From Planctomycetales bacterium (lineage in GTDB: Bacteria; Planctomycetota; Planctomycetia; Pirellulales; Thermoguttaceae), in contig SKOZ01000011.1 in NCBI GenBank assembly GCA_007119795.1, positions 1-29,646 on the forward strand: 29,646 nt of DNA, given 5' to 3'. The position numbers and the translations under genes are program-made. Numbering within the stretch: the stretch's first letter is position 1; each line of letters opens with the position of its first letter. The notes beneath the pieces are model-generated. The model searched no databases. It saw only the letters and a program-made list of their open reading frames with translations, and was not told the origin of the DNA. Positions 7,250 to 16,092 of the stretch are shown here, in pieces.

Positions 7250-8818
7250 ATGGTCCAAACCCCTGACGACCTCTCGCGGCGGGGTTTCCTTGAGCGGCTG
7301 GGGTGGAGTTACGCGGCCGGGGGGCTGGCCGGCTCCGGTGCCCTCTGGCCGGCGTTGGCCGGGGCGCTCGACGAGGAGAACTCGGGGCCCATCGACTGCG
7401 GTCCACCCCCCCAAGCGCAGCCGCATAGTCGCACCGGGGGCGAGTCGTTCCCCCCACTGCCACTGCCGGTAACGCCCCTGCGGCGGACCGAGCGGAAGCG
7501 TCCACCGGCCCCGCCCGCCTTGATCGGCAAGATAGCATTAGGCCCCGTCCGCTGGATCACCCGTGACGGCCGCCGCACACAATACCGCGACTGGATGACC
7601 GATCCGGCCGACGTCGACGCGCTCCTGAGCTGGACCAACGAACGGCTGGGGATCCACTATCGGGCCGTGGAGACCGAATTCGAGCACTTCAGCTTCGATC
7701 CCCGCGAGTTGCCGTGCCTGCTCTTCGCCGGCCACAACCATTTCGAGCTCTCCGATCCGGTCCGCGCCGCCCTGGCCCGCTACGTGCTCGATGGCGGCAT
7801 GATCCTCGGCGACGCCTGTTGCGGCTGGAGCGACTTCACCGAGTCGTTCCGCAGCGAGATGGCGCAGATCTTCCCCGATCGCCCCCTGCGGAAGATGCTC
7901 CCCGAGGAGCCGGTCTTCGCTTCCTATTACAAGCTGGGCGATTTCCAGTACAAGGATGGCGAAGGGACCGTGGAGAGCGGCGCCCCCTGCCTGGAGTCGA
8001 TCGACGTCGGCTGCCGCAGCGCGGTGATCTTCTCGCCGGTCGACCTGACCTGCGGCTGGGACGGCCACGAACACCCCCGCGGCCGCCGCGTGGTGATCGA
8101 TCAGGCCCGGCAGATCGGGGCCAACCTGGTGACCTATCTGCTGGGATCGTACCAGCTCGGCCGTTTCCTGAGCACGACGCGCGTCTACTTCGAGGCCGAC
8201 GCTCCCACGCGCGACGACTTCGTCTTCGCCCAACTGATCCACGACGGCGACTGGGACCCCGACCCCTCGGCCGTCCACAACCTGCTGAAGTTCGCCCGCG
8301 ACAACTCGACGCTGGGAGTCAAGTTCACGCGGGAGAACCTTCATCTTACCGACCCGCAGGCCGTCACTTGCCCGATGCTCTACATCACCGGCCACCGCGA
8401 GTTCACCTGGTCGAACGACGAGACCGCTATTCTCCAGCGGTACCTCCGCGCCGGAGGGTTCCTGCTGGCCGACTCCTGCTGCGGGCGGACCGCCTTCGAC
8501 CTGGCCTTCCGCCGCGAGCTGGCCAAGGCCCTCCCCGAGCACCGCCTGGAGCGTTTGCCCGCCGATCATCCCTTGCTGAGCAGCCATTACACGATCGACC
8601 GCATCCAGTACACTCCGCGGGTCCACGAGGATTTCGGCCCCCTCGATGCCGCGGAGCTGGAAGGGATCACCCTCGACGGCCGCCTCGCCGTCCTCTACAG
8701 CCGCTTCGACCTGGGCAACGGCTGGGAGCAGTTCCCCCATGCCTACAGCTACGGCGTGATGGAGGGGGATGCTCTGCGGATCGGCACCAACGCCATCGTC
8801 TACGCCTTGACCCACTAG
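7250..8818 (+). CDS. Tat-exported protein with two tandem DUF4159 domains
   Basis: Function unknown. The 522-residue product begins with a twin-arginine signal: SRRGFLERL at residues 9-17, then a Gly/Ala-rich hydrophobic stretch to about 40, implying export of a folded protein. A proline-rich linker (~50-90) precedes two repeats of the same domain, about 95-305 and 322-520. Both carry a glycine-rich strand followed by a double cysteine: YVLDGGMILGDACCG at 178-192 and YLRAGGFLLADSCCG at 398-412. Each also has an FxxELAK/FRSEM helix and a closing strand before NxVxY. DUF4159 proteins in other bacteria usually sit beside MoxR ATPase, DUF58 and DUF4175 genes; here the large DUF4175-like gene lies downstream. 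The ATG at 7250 follows TTGGAG with a suitable spacer. Confidence 0.8.
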   Translation: MVQTPDDLSRRGFLERLGWSYAAGGLAGSGALWPALAGALDEENSGPIDCGPPPQAQPHSRTGGESFPPLPLPVTPLRRTERKRPPAPPALIGKIALGPVRWITRDGRRTQYRDWMTDPADVDALLSWTNERLGIHYRAVETEFEHFSFDPRELPCLLFAGHNHFELSDPVRAALARYVLDGGMILGDACCGWSDFTESFRSEMAQIFPDRPLRKMLPEEPVFASYYKLGDFQYKDGEGTVESGAPCLESIDVGCRSAVIFSPVDLTCGWDGHEHPRGRRVVIDQARQIGANLVTYLLGSYQLGRFLSTTRVYFEADAPTRDDFVFAQLIHDGDWDPDPSAVHNLLKFARDNSTLGVKFTRENLHLTDPQAVTCPMLYITGHREFTWSNDETAILQRYLRAGGFLLADSCCGRTAFDLAFRRELAKALPEHRLERLPADHPLLSSHYTIDRIQYTPRVHEDFGPLDAAELEGITLDGRLAVLYSRFDLGNGWEQFPHAYSYGVMEGDALRIGTNAIVYALTH

Positions 8819-8859
8819 CATCAAGCTCCGGGTCGGCAGCGAGCCGAAAGGAACAAGTC

Positions 8860-9096
8860 ATGATCTATCGAGGCCGTGTGGAAAACGGGGTGATCCGTTT
8901 GGAGAATGCCTCGGAGTTGCCCGAAGGAGCGGAGGTGGAGGTGCGTCTGCTCGAGGAGGATTCGCTGCAGCACCGTGAAGGAGAGGTGCCCAGTGTTTGT
9001 GAGAGTTTGAGAGACTTCGTGGGCAAGGCAGAAGGGCTGCCGCCGGATGCTTCCCTCAACCTCGACCACTATCTATACGGGGCACCGAAACGGTGA
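8860..9096 (+). CDS. Antitoxin-like protein of a VapBC-type pair (AF2212/DUF104-like)
   Basis: 78-residue protein starting MIYRGRVENGVIRLENASEL with PEGAEVEVRLLEE following. This matches the short beta-rich N-terminal module of AF2212-like antitoxins, which neutralise a PIN-domain partner. The C-terminal ~35 residues are probably the toxin-wrapping tail. The ATG at 8860 has AAAGGAA upstream with a good spacer. Its TGA (9094-9096) overlaps the GTG start of the PIN gene at 9093, so the two are translationally coupled. The pair sits between the DUF4159 and DUF4175-like genes. Family assignment is from pattern only; the operon arrangement makes it likely. Confidence 0.78.
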   Translation: MIYRGRVENGVIRLENASELPEGAEVEVRLLEEDSLQHREGEVPSVCESLRDFVGKAEGLPPDASLNLDHYLYGAPKR

Positions 9097-9497
9097 CCAG
9101 ACCGGTATTCGCCGACACCTCCTTCTACGTGGCGCTGGTAAACCCGCGCGACTTGGCACACGCGAAGGCCATGCAAATCGGCGAAAGGATTCGCGGTCCG
9201 GTCTGGCTGACCGACTTCATCCTGCTGGAGCTGGGAAATGTCCTATCCCGTCCCGGGCAACGCGATCTGTTTGCCAGGATGGTGGAACGTCTCCGATCGG
9301 ACGCCAATGTGCGAATCATCCCCGCCTCGCGAGAACTGCTGGATCGCGGCCTAGGCCTTTTCTGCCGGCGAGCAGACAAGGCATGGTCACTAACCGACTG
9401 CATTTCATTTACGATCATGAAAGAAGGAAGATTGGCAGACGCGCTCACGACGGATTTCCATTTCGAACAAGCTGGTTTCACAGCATTACTGCGGTAA
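9093..9497 (+). CDS. PIN-domain ribonuclease toxin (VapC-like)
   Basis: 134-residue PIN-domain protein, expected to cleave RNA in a Mg-dependent manner unless held by the upstream antitoxin. The four acidic active-site residues are in place: Asp8 in ADTSFYVAL, Glu46 in LLELGN, Asp102 in WSLTDCISF, and Asp121 in TTDFHFEQAGF. The gene starts with GTG at 9093, overlapping the antitoxin stop, and has no ribosome-binding site of its own, typical of coupled toxin genes. Base composition is visibly less GC-rich than the neighbours, with codons such as CTA, TTT and ATT more common. This suggests arrival by transfer. No flanking insertion sequence or repeat is evident. Confidence 0.88.
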   Translation: MTRPVFADTSFYVALVNPRDLAHAKAMQIGERIRGPVWLTDFILLELGNVLSRPGQRDLFARMVERLRSDANVRIIPASRELLDRGLGLFCRRADKAWSLTDCISFTIMKEGRLADALTTDFHFEQAGFTALLR

Positions 9498-9549
9498 GGA
9501 CCATGGTGCTGCACATCAGCACGCGCCCAATTGACGGGGAGCTCGATTG

Positions 9550-12500
9550 ATGTCGCCCGCGGCAGAAACGATCCTGGAACGTCTCGATGCGGCGCGGCAG
9601 CGGTGGTGGCTGTTCTCCTTCCTGGCCACCACGGTGCTGGCGCTGACCGTGTCGCTGGGCCTGTTGTTCGCCTTCCTGGCGGTGGACGCCGTGTGGCGGC
9701 TTTCGCAGGGGGTCTTGGCGGGGCTGGCGGTAGTCTGGCTGGGGGTCACGGCGGGGCTGATCGCGCTGGTGGTCCGCCGGCTCCTCGTCCGCCAACGGTC
9801 GCTGGAGGCGACGGCCCGCCGCGTGGAATTCGAGGTTCCCGAACTGGGGAGCGACTTGATCAATCTCGTGCAGTTTGCCGAATCGGCCGACGGCGACGCC
9901 TTCCGCCTCGCGGCGCTCGAGCAGGCGGCGCGGCGGGTCGGGAGTGTCCGCTTCGAGCAGGCGGCGCAGCGGGAGAGCCGCGCGGCGCGGTTCCGCCACT
10001 GCATGCAGACGCCTCGCGACCTGGCCGAGTCGTGCGTGCTCTTCGCGTTCCTCCTGGGCGTGGGCATCCTCGCGCAGATGCTCCTGCCCAACTGGAGCTC
10101 GGCGGCCAGCCGCCTGATGCGGCCCTGGGAATTCGTCCCCTCGGTCGGTGCGGTGCAGATCCTCGAGGTGACGCCGGGCGATACGGAAGTCCTGCTCGGC
10201 GAGGGGCTCGTCATCACCGCCCGCCTCGACAACCCCGGAGCCGCGCCCCACCGCGGCCGGCTCTTCGTTGCTTCGGGAAAGGACGGGGAGAACGAGCTTC
10301 CTATGACGGCCGACGAAGACTACGGCGAGTACCGCCTCCGCATCCCTTCCGTCTCGGAGCCGATGACGTACCGCCTGGAGATCGGCGATTCGCAGACGCG
10401 CCGCTACCGCGTCGGCGTCCGCGAGCGTCCGAGCGTTGCCGAGGTGGAGATCCGCTACGAATATCCCGCTTACCTGGGGCGCGGCAGCGAGGTCCGCGTC
10501 CAGCCCACCGCCGATCTGGCGGCGCCCCAGTTCGCCGTGGCCGAGTTGGCCATCCGCCCCGCCAGGCCCATTGCCGACGGTCACCTGGTGCACGAGGGGC
10601 AGCGCGTGGCCGGCCGTGTCGAGAACGACGGGGAACGGCTGGTGGCCCGGTTGCCCTTGGTCGCCGACGGCACCTTCACCATCCACCTGGTCAACGACGC
10701 CGGCCATACCGACCCCCAACCCCGCCCCAACCGCATCCGCGTCACGGTGGATCGCCCGCCGACCGTCGAGCTTCTCAAGCCGCCGCGGCAGTCGTCGGTT
10801 GCTCCCGGCTCCCAGATGGATCTGGCCGTCCGTGCCACCGACGATTACGGGCTGGGCCGCGTGCGGCTCGAGTCGTCCATCCGCCGCGAGGGGGCCGTGG
10901 AGACGGCCTCGCCCTCACCGATCCACGCATGGAACGACCTGGCAGGCCGCGCCACGGCCGTGCTCAACCACCGCTGGACGCTTCCCGACGACCTGGCAGC
11001 CGGCGACGAGGTTCTCGTGCGGGCCGTGGCCTGGGACCAGCGCAACGTGAGCCGCTTCGGCCTCGACCTGGGGCCTCAGGAGGCGGCGGGCACGTGGCAC
11101 ACCATCCGGATCGTCGATGCCGCCGCCCAGGCAGAGGCGGCCGTGCGCCGCATTGAGAGCGTTCGCGCGCGGCTCATGCGGATACTCGAGAAGCAGCTCC
11201 GGGCGCAGGTCCGCGCCGCTGACCTCGTACGGCAGGACCGCATCGAGGAGGCGGCCACCCGGGCCGCGGAAGTGCGTGTCCAGCAGGTGGATATCCACCG
11301 GGCCACCGTGGAACTGGTCGAGTCGCTCGACGCCGAGACCGAGCCGGCGGCCGATGCGCCGCCGACCATGCGGCGGGCCCTGGGGCGGCTGGCCACGGAG
11401 CAGATGGCGGCAGCCGTTCGCCACGGCGACCGGCTGGTCGGCGTTCGCCGATTGGAGGAAATGGCGGCGCCGGCTGCCGAACTCCTCACGGTGCAGGGAG
11501 AGATCGTCGAGGAGTTGCGGCGCCTCCTGGGCGTCGCCCGGCGCGTCCAGCGCGAACTCGTGGCCGAGATGCAGCCACGGCCTGCGGGGATGCTCCCCGA
11601 CGACGGCGTCGCTGCGCTGGAAGACCTCGCGGAGCGGCTCGACGAGGCCCTCGAAACCCAACGGCGGGTCGTCGAAGCGGCCGAAGACCTCGCCAAGCGG
11701 CCCGTCGAAGATTTTTCCGAGGAGACCGAGCAGCTCCTCAAGGATATGGCCGCCGCCGAAGACGACTGGTCGCGTTTTATGAACGAGCTGGCCACCGACC
11801 TGAGCAAGCTCCCCGACCAGGACTTCGCCAACCCCTCGGCGCTCGAGGAGCTGATCGAGATCCAGACCGAGATACGCATGGCCGAAGACGCCCTTGTGGA
11901 GAAGACCGTCGACATTGCCGTGCCGCTGGAACAGCTCGGCACGGAGATGGCCGAGGAGCTGCAGACGAACCTGGAGAAATGGCTCCCCGATACACCCGAC
12001 CGCGAGCGCTGGAGCCAGGAGGAGATGCTCAGCGACGCCGAAAAGGAGGCCCCCATGGCCGAGCTGCCCGGCGAGCTCGAGGACCTCATCGGCGAGCTGA
12101 TGGAAGAAGAGGAGGCGCTCTTCGACGAGATGGAAGACGTCTCCAGCAGCCTGGCCGACTCGCTCGACGCCGGGGCGGGCTGGGACGTCCTGGACGGGCC
12201 CATCTCGAACATGAGCGCCAAGGGCTCCACGGGAAACCGCCTGCCGAACACCAGCGAGATCGGCGGCCGCAGCGGGGAGGGCCGCTCGGGCAGGTCGAGC
12301 GGCGAATTCGTCAGCGAGGAGGCCGTGGGCAAGGGGGGCCGCATGACGCCCAGCCGCCTGACGCCCGACCCGTTTGTCGCCGGCCAGGTCGAGGATCACA
12401 GCCGGGATCCTACCGGCGGCGCCACCGGCGGCGGCAAGGAGAGCGGGCAGGGGGGTGAAGGGCTCGAAGGTCCCCAGCGCCGCCCCCCCGGGCCCCGCGA

Positions 12501-12891
12501 GCTGGAGCGGCTCGCCGGCCGCCAGGCCGCGCTGCGGAACAAAGCCGAGGGGCTCGATCTGGCCTTCGAGATCATGGAGTACCATCGCACCGACCTGGCG
12601 CGGATGATCGAGGTCATGGCCCAGGTGGAGCGCGACCTCCGCGCCGGCCGCTACCAGAACGCCCTCCGCCAGCGGGAAGTGCTGCTCGAGGGGCTGGGGA
12701 ACATCAAGCAGTACGTCGAAGGCGAGTTCACCGTCCGCCAGGACGCCACGGCGAACCTCCCCTCGGACCTCCAGAAGGACATCCTCGGCAGCGTCCAGGA
12801 AGCCTCGCCTCCCGGCTGGGAAGAACTCAACCGCCGCTACTTCCGCCGCCTCTCCAGCGGCGCGGGGCCGCAGGAGGATCTCGACGAATGA
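9550..12891 (+). CDS. Very large DUF4175-like membrane protein
   Basis: 1113-residue protein of unknown function. The N-terminus has two membrane segments (about 20-45 and 55-75) and a third at about 159-179, after a 90-residue soluble stretch. Residues ~185-510 look like beta-rich, Ig-like extracytoplasmic modules, with phrases such as VEIRYEYPAYLGRG and MDLAVRATDDYGLGRVRLE. Residues ~510-890 are long Glu/Arg-rich helices, probably coiled coil. About 890-990 is a Gly/Ser/Arg-rich low-complexity linker, and the end is helical. This layout matches DUF4175-type proteins that accompany DUF4159, MoxR and DUF58 genes. The ATG at 9550 follows GGGGAG with an 8-base spacer. Its last codon overlaps a small ORF by ATGA. 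Confidence 0.7.
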   Translation: MSPAAETILERLDAARQRWWLFSFLATTVLALTVSLGLLFAFLAVDAVWRLSQGVLAGLAVVWLGVTAGLIALVVRRLLVRQRSLEATARRVEFEVPELGSDLINLVQFAESADGDAFRLAALEQAARRVGSVRFEQAAQRESRAARFRHCMQTPRDLAESCVLFAFLLGVGILAQMLLPNWSSAASRLMRPWEFVPSVGAVQILEVTPGDTEVLLGEGLVITARLDNPGAAPHRGRLFVASGKDGENELPMTADEDYGEYRLRIPSVSEPMTYRLEIGDSQTRRYRVGVRERPSVAEVEIRYEYPAYLGRGSEVRVQPTADLAAPQFAVAELAIRPARPIADGHLVHEGQRVAGRVENDGERLVARLPLVADGTFTIHLVNDAGHTDPQPRPNRIRVTVDRPPTVELLKPPRQSSVAPGSQMDLAVRATDDYGLGRVRLESSIRREGAVETASPSPIHAWNDLAGRATAVLNHRWTLPDDLAAGDEVLVRAVAWDQRNVSRFGLDLGPQEAAGTWHTIRIVDAAAQAEAAVRRIESVRARLMRILEKQLRAQVRAADLVRQDRIEEAATRAAEVRVQQVDIHRATVELVESLDAETEPAADAPPTMRRALGRLATEQMAAAVRHGDRLVGVRRLEEMAAPAAELLTVQGEIVEELRRLLGVARRVQRELVAEMQPRPAGMLPDDGVAALEDLAERLDEALETQRRVVEAAEDLAKRPVEDFSEETEQLLKDMAAAEDDWSRFMNELATDLSKLPDQDFANPSALEELIEIQTEIRMAEDALVEKTVDIAVPLEQLGTEMAEELQTNLEKWLPDTPDRERWSQEEMLSDAEKEAPMAELPGELEDLIGELMEEEEALFDEMEDVSSSLADSLDAGAGWDVLDGPISNMSAKGSTGNRLPNTSEIGGRSGEGRSGRSSGEFVSEEAVGKGGRMTPSRLTPDPFVAGQVEDHSRDPTGGATGGGKESGQGGEGLEGPQRRPPGPRELERLAGRQAALRNKAEGLDLAFEIMEYHRTDLARMIEVMAQVERDLRAGRYQNALRQREVLLEGLGNIKQYVEGEFTVRQDATANLPSDLQKDILGSVQEASPPGWEELNRRYFRRLSSGAGPQEDLDE

Positions 12892-13007
12892 CCACATTCA
12901 CCTTGTCGTCTCCACAGAAAAAGCAGTTCGCGTTGCACGGACTGCACCATACCGGCCGCATGCTGCGAATCACAAACCAACGCGCTGGCGGACCGGCCAC
13001 TTCCTGA
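12888..13007 (+). CDS. Candidate 39-residue small protein coupled to the DUF4175-like gene
   Basis: ATGA at 12888-12891 makes the start of this frame overlap the stop of the large upstream gene. AGGAGG at 12872-12877 is one of the best ribosome-binding sites in the window, at a 10-base spacer. The product begins MTTFTLSSPQKKQFALHG and has no recognisable domain, signal or membrane segment. It may be a genuine coupled small protein or the surviving start of a longer gene lost by deletion. AGGAGG also reads within the coding sequence as Gln-Glu-Asp codons, so chance is possible. Confidence 0.35.
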   Translation: MTTFTLSSPQKKQFALHGLHHTGRMLRITNQRAGGPATS

Positions 13008-13066
13008 CTTCACGGCGACGGCGGCGCCGCTTGTGTCGGAAACGCCAGCAAACGCGAGCGACTCGT

Positions 13067-14329
13067 ATGCGATCGAAAGTAGTCAGCCGGGGCAAACCGC
13101 GTCGGCCGATGCGGCGCCAAGCGAGTAGCTGGGCCGGCATGCTGGCCCTGCTTTTCCTGGCGGCCCTGGCCGCTTCGGCGGCGGCCCGGGAGCCGCGAGT
13201 GGTGATCCCCTTCGACTTCGAGTCGCGGTTCGACGACGGCCGCTACGGGGCGATGGTGGGCGATCTCATCTGGCGGCGGCTGGACCGCGAAGGGGGCTTC
13301 ATCCTCCCCGAGTCGATGCTCGAAGTCCGCAGCCTCGTCCGCCGCCGTAACCTCCACGTCAGCGGTTCCACGCCCCTGGACGAGGTGGGCCGCGTCGTCC
13401 GCGAGGACTTCGACGCCCACGTGGCCATCTTCGGCAGCGTCGAGCGGGTGCCGGGCCACCAGTGGGACGTCTACGACCTGACCATCAAGTGCGTCGATTT
13501 CTCCGAGAAACCCGAGGGTAAAGTGGTTTACGAGACCACGGCCCGAACCGAATCGGTCAGTGAGATCCCCCACCGGTACGTCCAGGAGATGCTCGATGCA
13601 CTCTACGACCGCCGGCCCCAGGCGGAGTTGGGACCGGACCCGCTGGTCGAGCGGAACTGGGAGCAGAATCCGAACCTCGTCGTCGGCGACTTTCAGAGCG
13701 GCTCCGGCGGCGTTCCGCGCGGCTGGGAGCCGGTCGCCGGCCAGCAGCGCGAGCCCTTAGGCCGGCTCGTTCGCTGGCTGCCCGAGGCCGGCAACCCCGA
13801 GAACCGCGTCGTCCGCTTCACCTTCGACACCGCGGTGGGCGATACCACCGGAGTGATGTACTACAGCGACTGGTTCCCCTTGGAAGAGGGCGCCACCTAC
13901 CGCTTCCAGTGCCGCTGGCGGAGCAACGGCCCCACGGCGATGGTCTTCATCAAGGGCTACGACGAAATCGCGGGCGAATACGCGGCGGACGCCGCCACGG
14001 CCGGTGGCAGTCCCAGTCACCTCCAGCGCCGCGAAGTCTACCGCTCCCAGGTGAACCTCGAGGGCGACAGGAACACCTGGAACACCCGCACCGAGGACTT
14101 CACTCCACGGCACACCCAGTTCACGCCCCGCTGGGGCCGCGTGATGCTCTATGCCTACCTGGGCGAAGGGGTGGTCGAGTTCGACGACGTGGTGGTCAAG
14201 CAGATCGTCCCCGCCTCGCCGGGGGCGGCCCCGAAGCGGCAGCGACCCTCACTGGAGACCGACGTTACCGTCGAGGACATCGAGAGCCGCCGTGCCCCCG
14301 CCGACCCTTCGCCCCGCACGCGGCCATAA
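13067..14329 (+). CDS. Exported protein of unknown function with a probable jelly-roll C-terminus
   Basis: About 420 residues. A basic n-region is followed by the hydrophobic stretch MLALLFLAALAASAAA and a likely signal peptidase site before REPRVV, so the protein is exported. The N-terminal half (PFDFESRFDDGRYGAMVGDLIWRRL onward) contains a region on modulating a low-abundance activity that I do not recognise; it resembles the N-terminal part of envelope lipoproteins that scan for a named target only loosely. The C-terminal half, from NLVVGDFQSG to GVVEFDDVVVKQI, has the strand pattern of carbohydrate-binding (CBM4/9-like) jelly rolls. The start is uncertain: ATG at 13067 and 13109 both keep the signal intact and a TTG at 13031 is possible. 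It may belong to the same transcript as the DUF4175-like gene. Confidence 0.65.
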   Translation: MRSKVVSRGKPRRPMRRQASSWAGMLALLFLAALAASAAAREPRVVIPFDFESRFDDGRYGAMVGDLIWRRLDREGGFILPESMLEVRSLVRRRNLHVSGSTPLDEVGRVVREDFDAHVAIFGSVERVPGHQWDVYDLTIKCVDFSEKPEGKVVYETTARTESVSEIPHRYVQEMLDALYDRRPQAELGPDPLVERNWEQNPNLVVGDFQSGSGGVPRGWEPVAGQQREPLGRLVRWLPEAGNPENRVVRFTFDTAVGDTTGVMYYSDWFPLEEGATYRFQCRWRSNGPTAMVFIKGYDEIAGEYAADAATAGGSPSHLQRREVYRSQVNLEGDRNTWNTRTEDFTPRHTQFTPRWGRVMLYAYLGEGVVEFDDVVVKQIVPASPGAAPKRQRPSLETDVTVEDIESRRAPADPSPRTRP

Positions 14330-14355
14330 AGGCGTGCCACGGCGTCGGGGTCGGC

Positions 14356-14967
14356 TCATTCGCCGCGGTACAGGCCGTGGCTGCGGATGTATTCCTCCAC
14401 GGCCCGGGGCGTGCGGTAGCGGATGCTCCTCCCTTGGGCGACGCGGCGGCGGAGATCGGTGCTGGCGAGGTCCACCGCCGGCATCTCCACCTGGTGGCGG
14501 CGGAAGTAGCCGATCCGTTCGGCCGAGGCGATCTCCGCCAGGCAGCCGAAGTCCGGCTCGCCTACCCCGGCACGCCGCACGGCCACGGGCACGCTCAGTT
14601 CACAGATCCGCGCCGCCTGGCGCCAGTGGGGCAGGTCGTGGAGCATGTCGGCCCCGAGAAGGAAGAAGAGTTCCGCATCGGGTTCCACAGCGCGGAGACG
14701 GGTCAGCGTCTCCACGGTGTAGCTCACGCCGCCGCGGTCGATCTCATAGCGGCAGACGAAGAAGGGCTCGTACCCGGCGATCGCCAACTCGAGCATCATG
14801 GCCCGGTCTTCCGCGGACGCCTGGAGCTGTCCCTGCTTGTGCGGCGGGTCGGCGGCGGGGAGGAACCGGACGGCGTCCAGCGGGCACTGCTCGCGGGCCG
14901 ACTCGGCCAGCAGCAGGTGCCCGAAATGGACTGGGTCGAAGCTCCCTCCGAATATTCCCACGCGCAT
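14356..14967 (-). CDS. nadD: Nicotinate-nucleotide adenylyltransferase
   Basis: Transfers AMP from ATP to nicotinate mononucleotide to form deamido-NAD in the NAD pathway. The 203-residue product starts MRVGIFGGSFDPVHFGHL, which contains the nucleotidyltransferase loop GGSFDPVHFGH at residues 7-17. FLLGADMLHDLPHW lies mid-protein, and STDLRRRVAQG near the end corresponds to the family's ISSTxIR motif. I chose the ATG at 14967 over a TTG at 14973: it gives the canonical N-terminus and follows GAGGGA, a ribosome-binding site that abuts the pdxA stop. The gene is therefore probably coupled to pdxA, 12 bases upstream. It ends convergently with the exported-protein gene, 26 bases away. Confidence 0.95.
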   Translation of the reverse strand: MRVGIFGGSFDPVHFGHLLLAESAREQCPLDAVRFLPAADPPHKQGQLQASAEDRAMMLELAIAGYEPFFVCRYEIDRGGVSYTVETLTRLRAVEPDAELFFLLGADMLHDLPHWRQAARICELSVPVAVRRAGVGEPDFGCLAEIASAERIGYFRRHQVEMPAVDLASTDLRRRVAQGRSIRYRTPRAVEEYIRSHGLYRGE

Positions 14968-14979
14968 GGGCAAGGTCCC

Positions 14980-16008
14980 TCACCGCCCCACCCGGGCCAG
15001 GAGACTGGCGACGTGGATGGCCTCGAGCATGCTCCCCGTATCCACTCGCCGCTGCCAGGCGATGTCGAAGGCGGTGCCGTGGGCCACACTGGTCCGCACG
15101 ATGGGGAGGCCGAGCGTCACGTTCACGGCGCGGTGCATCCCCAAGAGCTTCAAAGCAATGTGGCCCTGATCGTGGTACATGGCCACCACGGCGTCGAAAT
15201 CGCCGTCGCGCGCCCGCACCATCAGCGTGTCGGTGGGCAAGGGGCCGACCAGATCGATCCCCTCGTTCAAGCCGCGCTGGACGGCCGGGCGGATGATCCG
15301 CAGCTCCTCATCGCCGAAAAGCCCCCCCTCGCCACCATGAGGATTCAATGCGCACACGCCGATCCGCGGCCGGTAGGCGTTCACCCGGGTCACGAAGGCG
15401 TCGGCGAGGCGAATCTTGGCGAGGATGTTCTCCTCAGTCAATACGTCGAAGACCTGCCGCAGCGCCATATGGAGCGTAACGTGGACCACGGCCAGCCCGG
15501 AGCTCTGCCCCACCTCCTCGTTCGGTCCCAGGTAGAGCATCATGGCGAATTCGCGGGCGCCGCAAGTCTCGGCGAGCAGTTCGGTGTGTCCCGGATAGGA
15601 GACTCCCGCACGGCGGAGAGCCTCCTTCTGAAGAGGGGCCGTGGTGATGGCGTCCACCCGTCCCTCGAGGGCCAGGCGGGCGGCCTTGACCACCGCCTCG
15701 CAGGCAGCCCGACCGGCCCGCGGATCGATCGTGCCCGGCGCCACATCGAGCACGTCTTCGCCTCCGCAGCCGATGCAGGGGATCGCCCAGGGATTCGGTT
15801 CGGCCTCTTCCGGCGCGGTGATCTCCACCACCTCCAACTCCGTGTGCCAGAGCCGCACGGCACGGCGGAGGACCTCCGGACAGCCGACCACCAGCGGCCG
15901 ACACCACTCGTGGACCACGGTCTCAATCCAGGCCCCGACGAGTAACTCCGGACCTACCCCCGCAGGGTCACCCATGGTCAGCGCGATGAGGGGACGGTCC
16001 TGGTTCAT
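14980..16008 (-). CDS. pdxA: 4-hydroxythreonine-4-phosphate dehydrogenase
   Basis: Oxidises 4-phosphohydroxy-threonine in the DXP-dependent route to pyridoxal phosphate; a metal-dependent homodimer of the cytoplasm. The 342-residue protein starts [20 protein letters not shown]. The three metal-binding histidines are visible with the family spacing: His180 in [10 protein letters not shown], His224 in LNPHGGEGG, and His279 in [18 protein letters not shown] and YPGHTELLA are further family blocks. The frame remains open upstream, but the ATG at 16008 gives the conserved N-terminus. Some PdxA2-type relatives act on other phospho-sugar acids; coupling to nadD favours the vitamin B6 role. Divergent from dtd across 84 bases. 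Confidence 0.92.
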   Translation of the reverse strand: MNQDRPLIALTMGDPAGVGPELLVGAWIETVVHEWCRPLVVGCPEVLRRAVRLWHTELEVVEITAPEEAEPNPWAIPCIGCGGEDVLDVAPGTIDPRAGRAACEAVVKAARLALEGRVDAITTAPLQKEALRRAGVSYPGHTELLAETCGAREFAMMLYLGPNEEVGQSSGLAVVHVTLHMALRQVFDVLTEENILAKIRLADAFVTRVNAYRPRIGVCALNPHGGEGGLFGDEELRIIRPAVQRGLNEGIDLVGPLPTDTLMVRARDGDFDAVVAMYHDQGHIALKLLGMHRAVNVTLGLPIVRTSVAHGTAFDIAWQRRVDTGSMLEAIHVASLLARVGR

Positions 16009-16033
16009 CGAAGTGTGGCCGGAAGAAGATCGG

Positions 16034-16062
16034 TTGCCCGCGCAACGCCTCTCTGTTTCAAT
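16034..16062 (+). promoter_or_regulatory. Candidate promoter of dtd
   Basis: TTGCCC at 16034-16039 and TTCAAT at 16057-16062, 17 bases apart, each match 4/6 of the sigma-70 consensus. Predicted start is near 16069, leaving a 24-base leader with a good ribosome-binding site before ATG 16093. It lies in the short divergent gap with pdxA. Confidence 0.3.
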
Positions 16063-16092
16063 ATTTCGCTCCACCGCCTCGGGAGAATAGCC

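Noticed and set aside
10915..12897. Long minus-strand frame opposite the DUF4175-like gene
   Set aside because: No recognisable domain or ribosome-binding site; it is a shadow of the plus-strand gene, whose transmembrane and coiled-coil layout is sensible.
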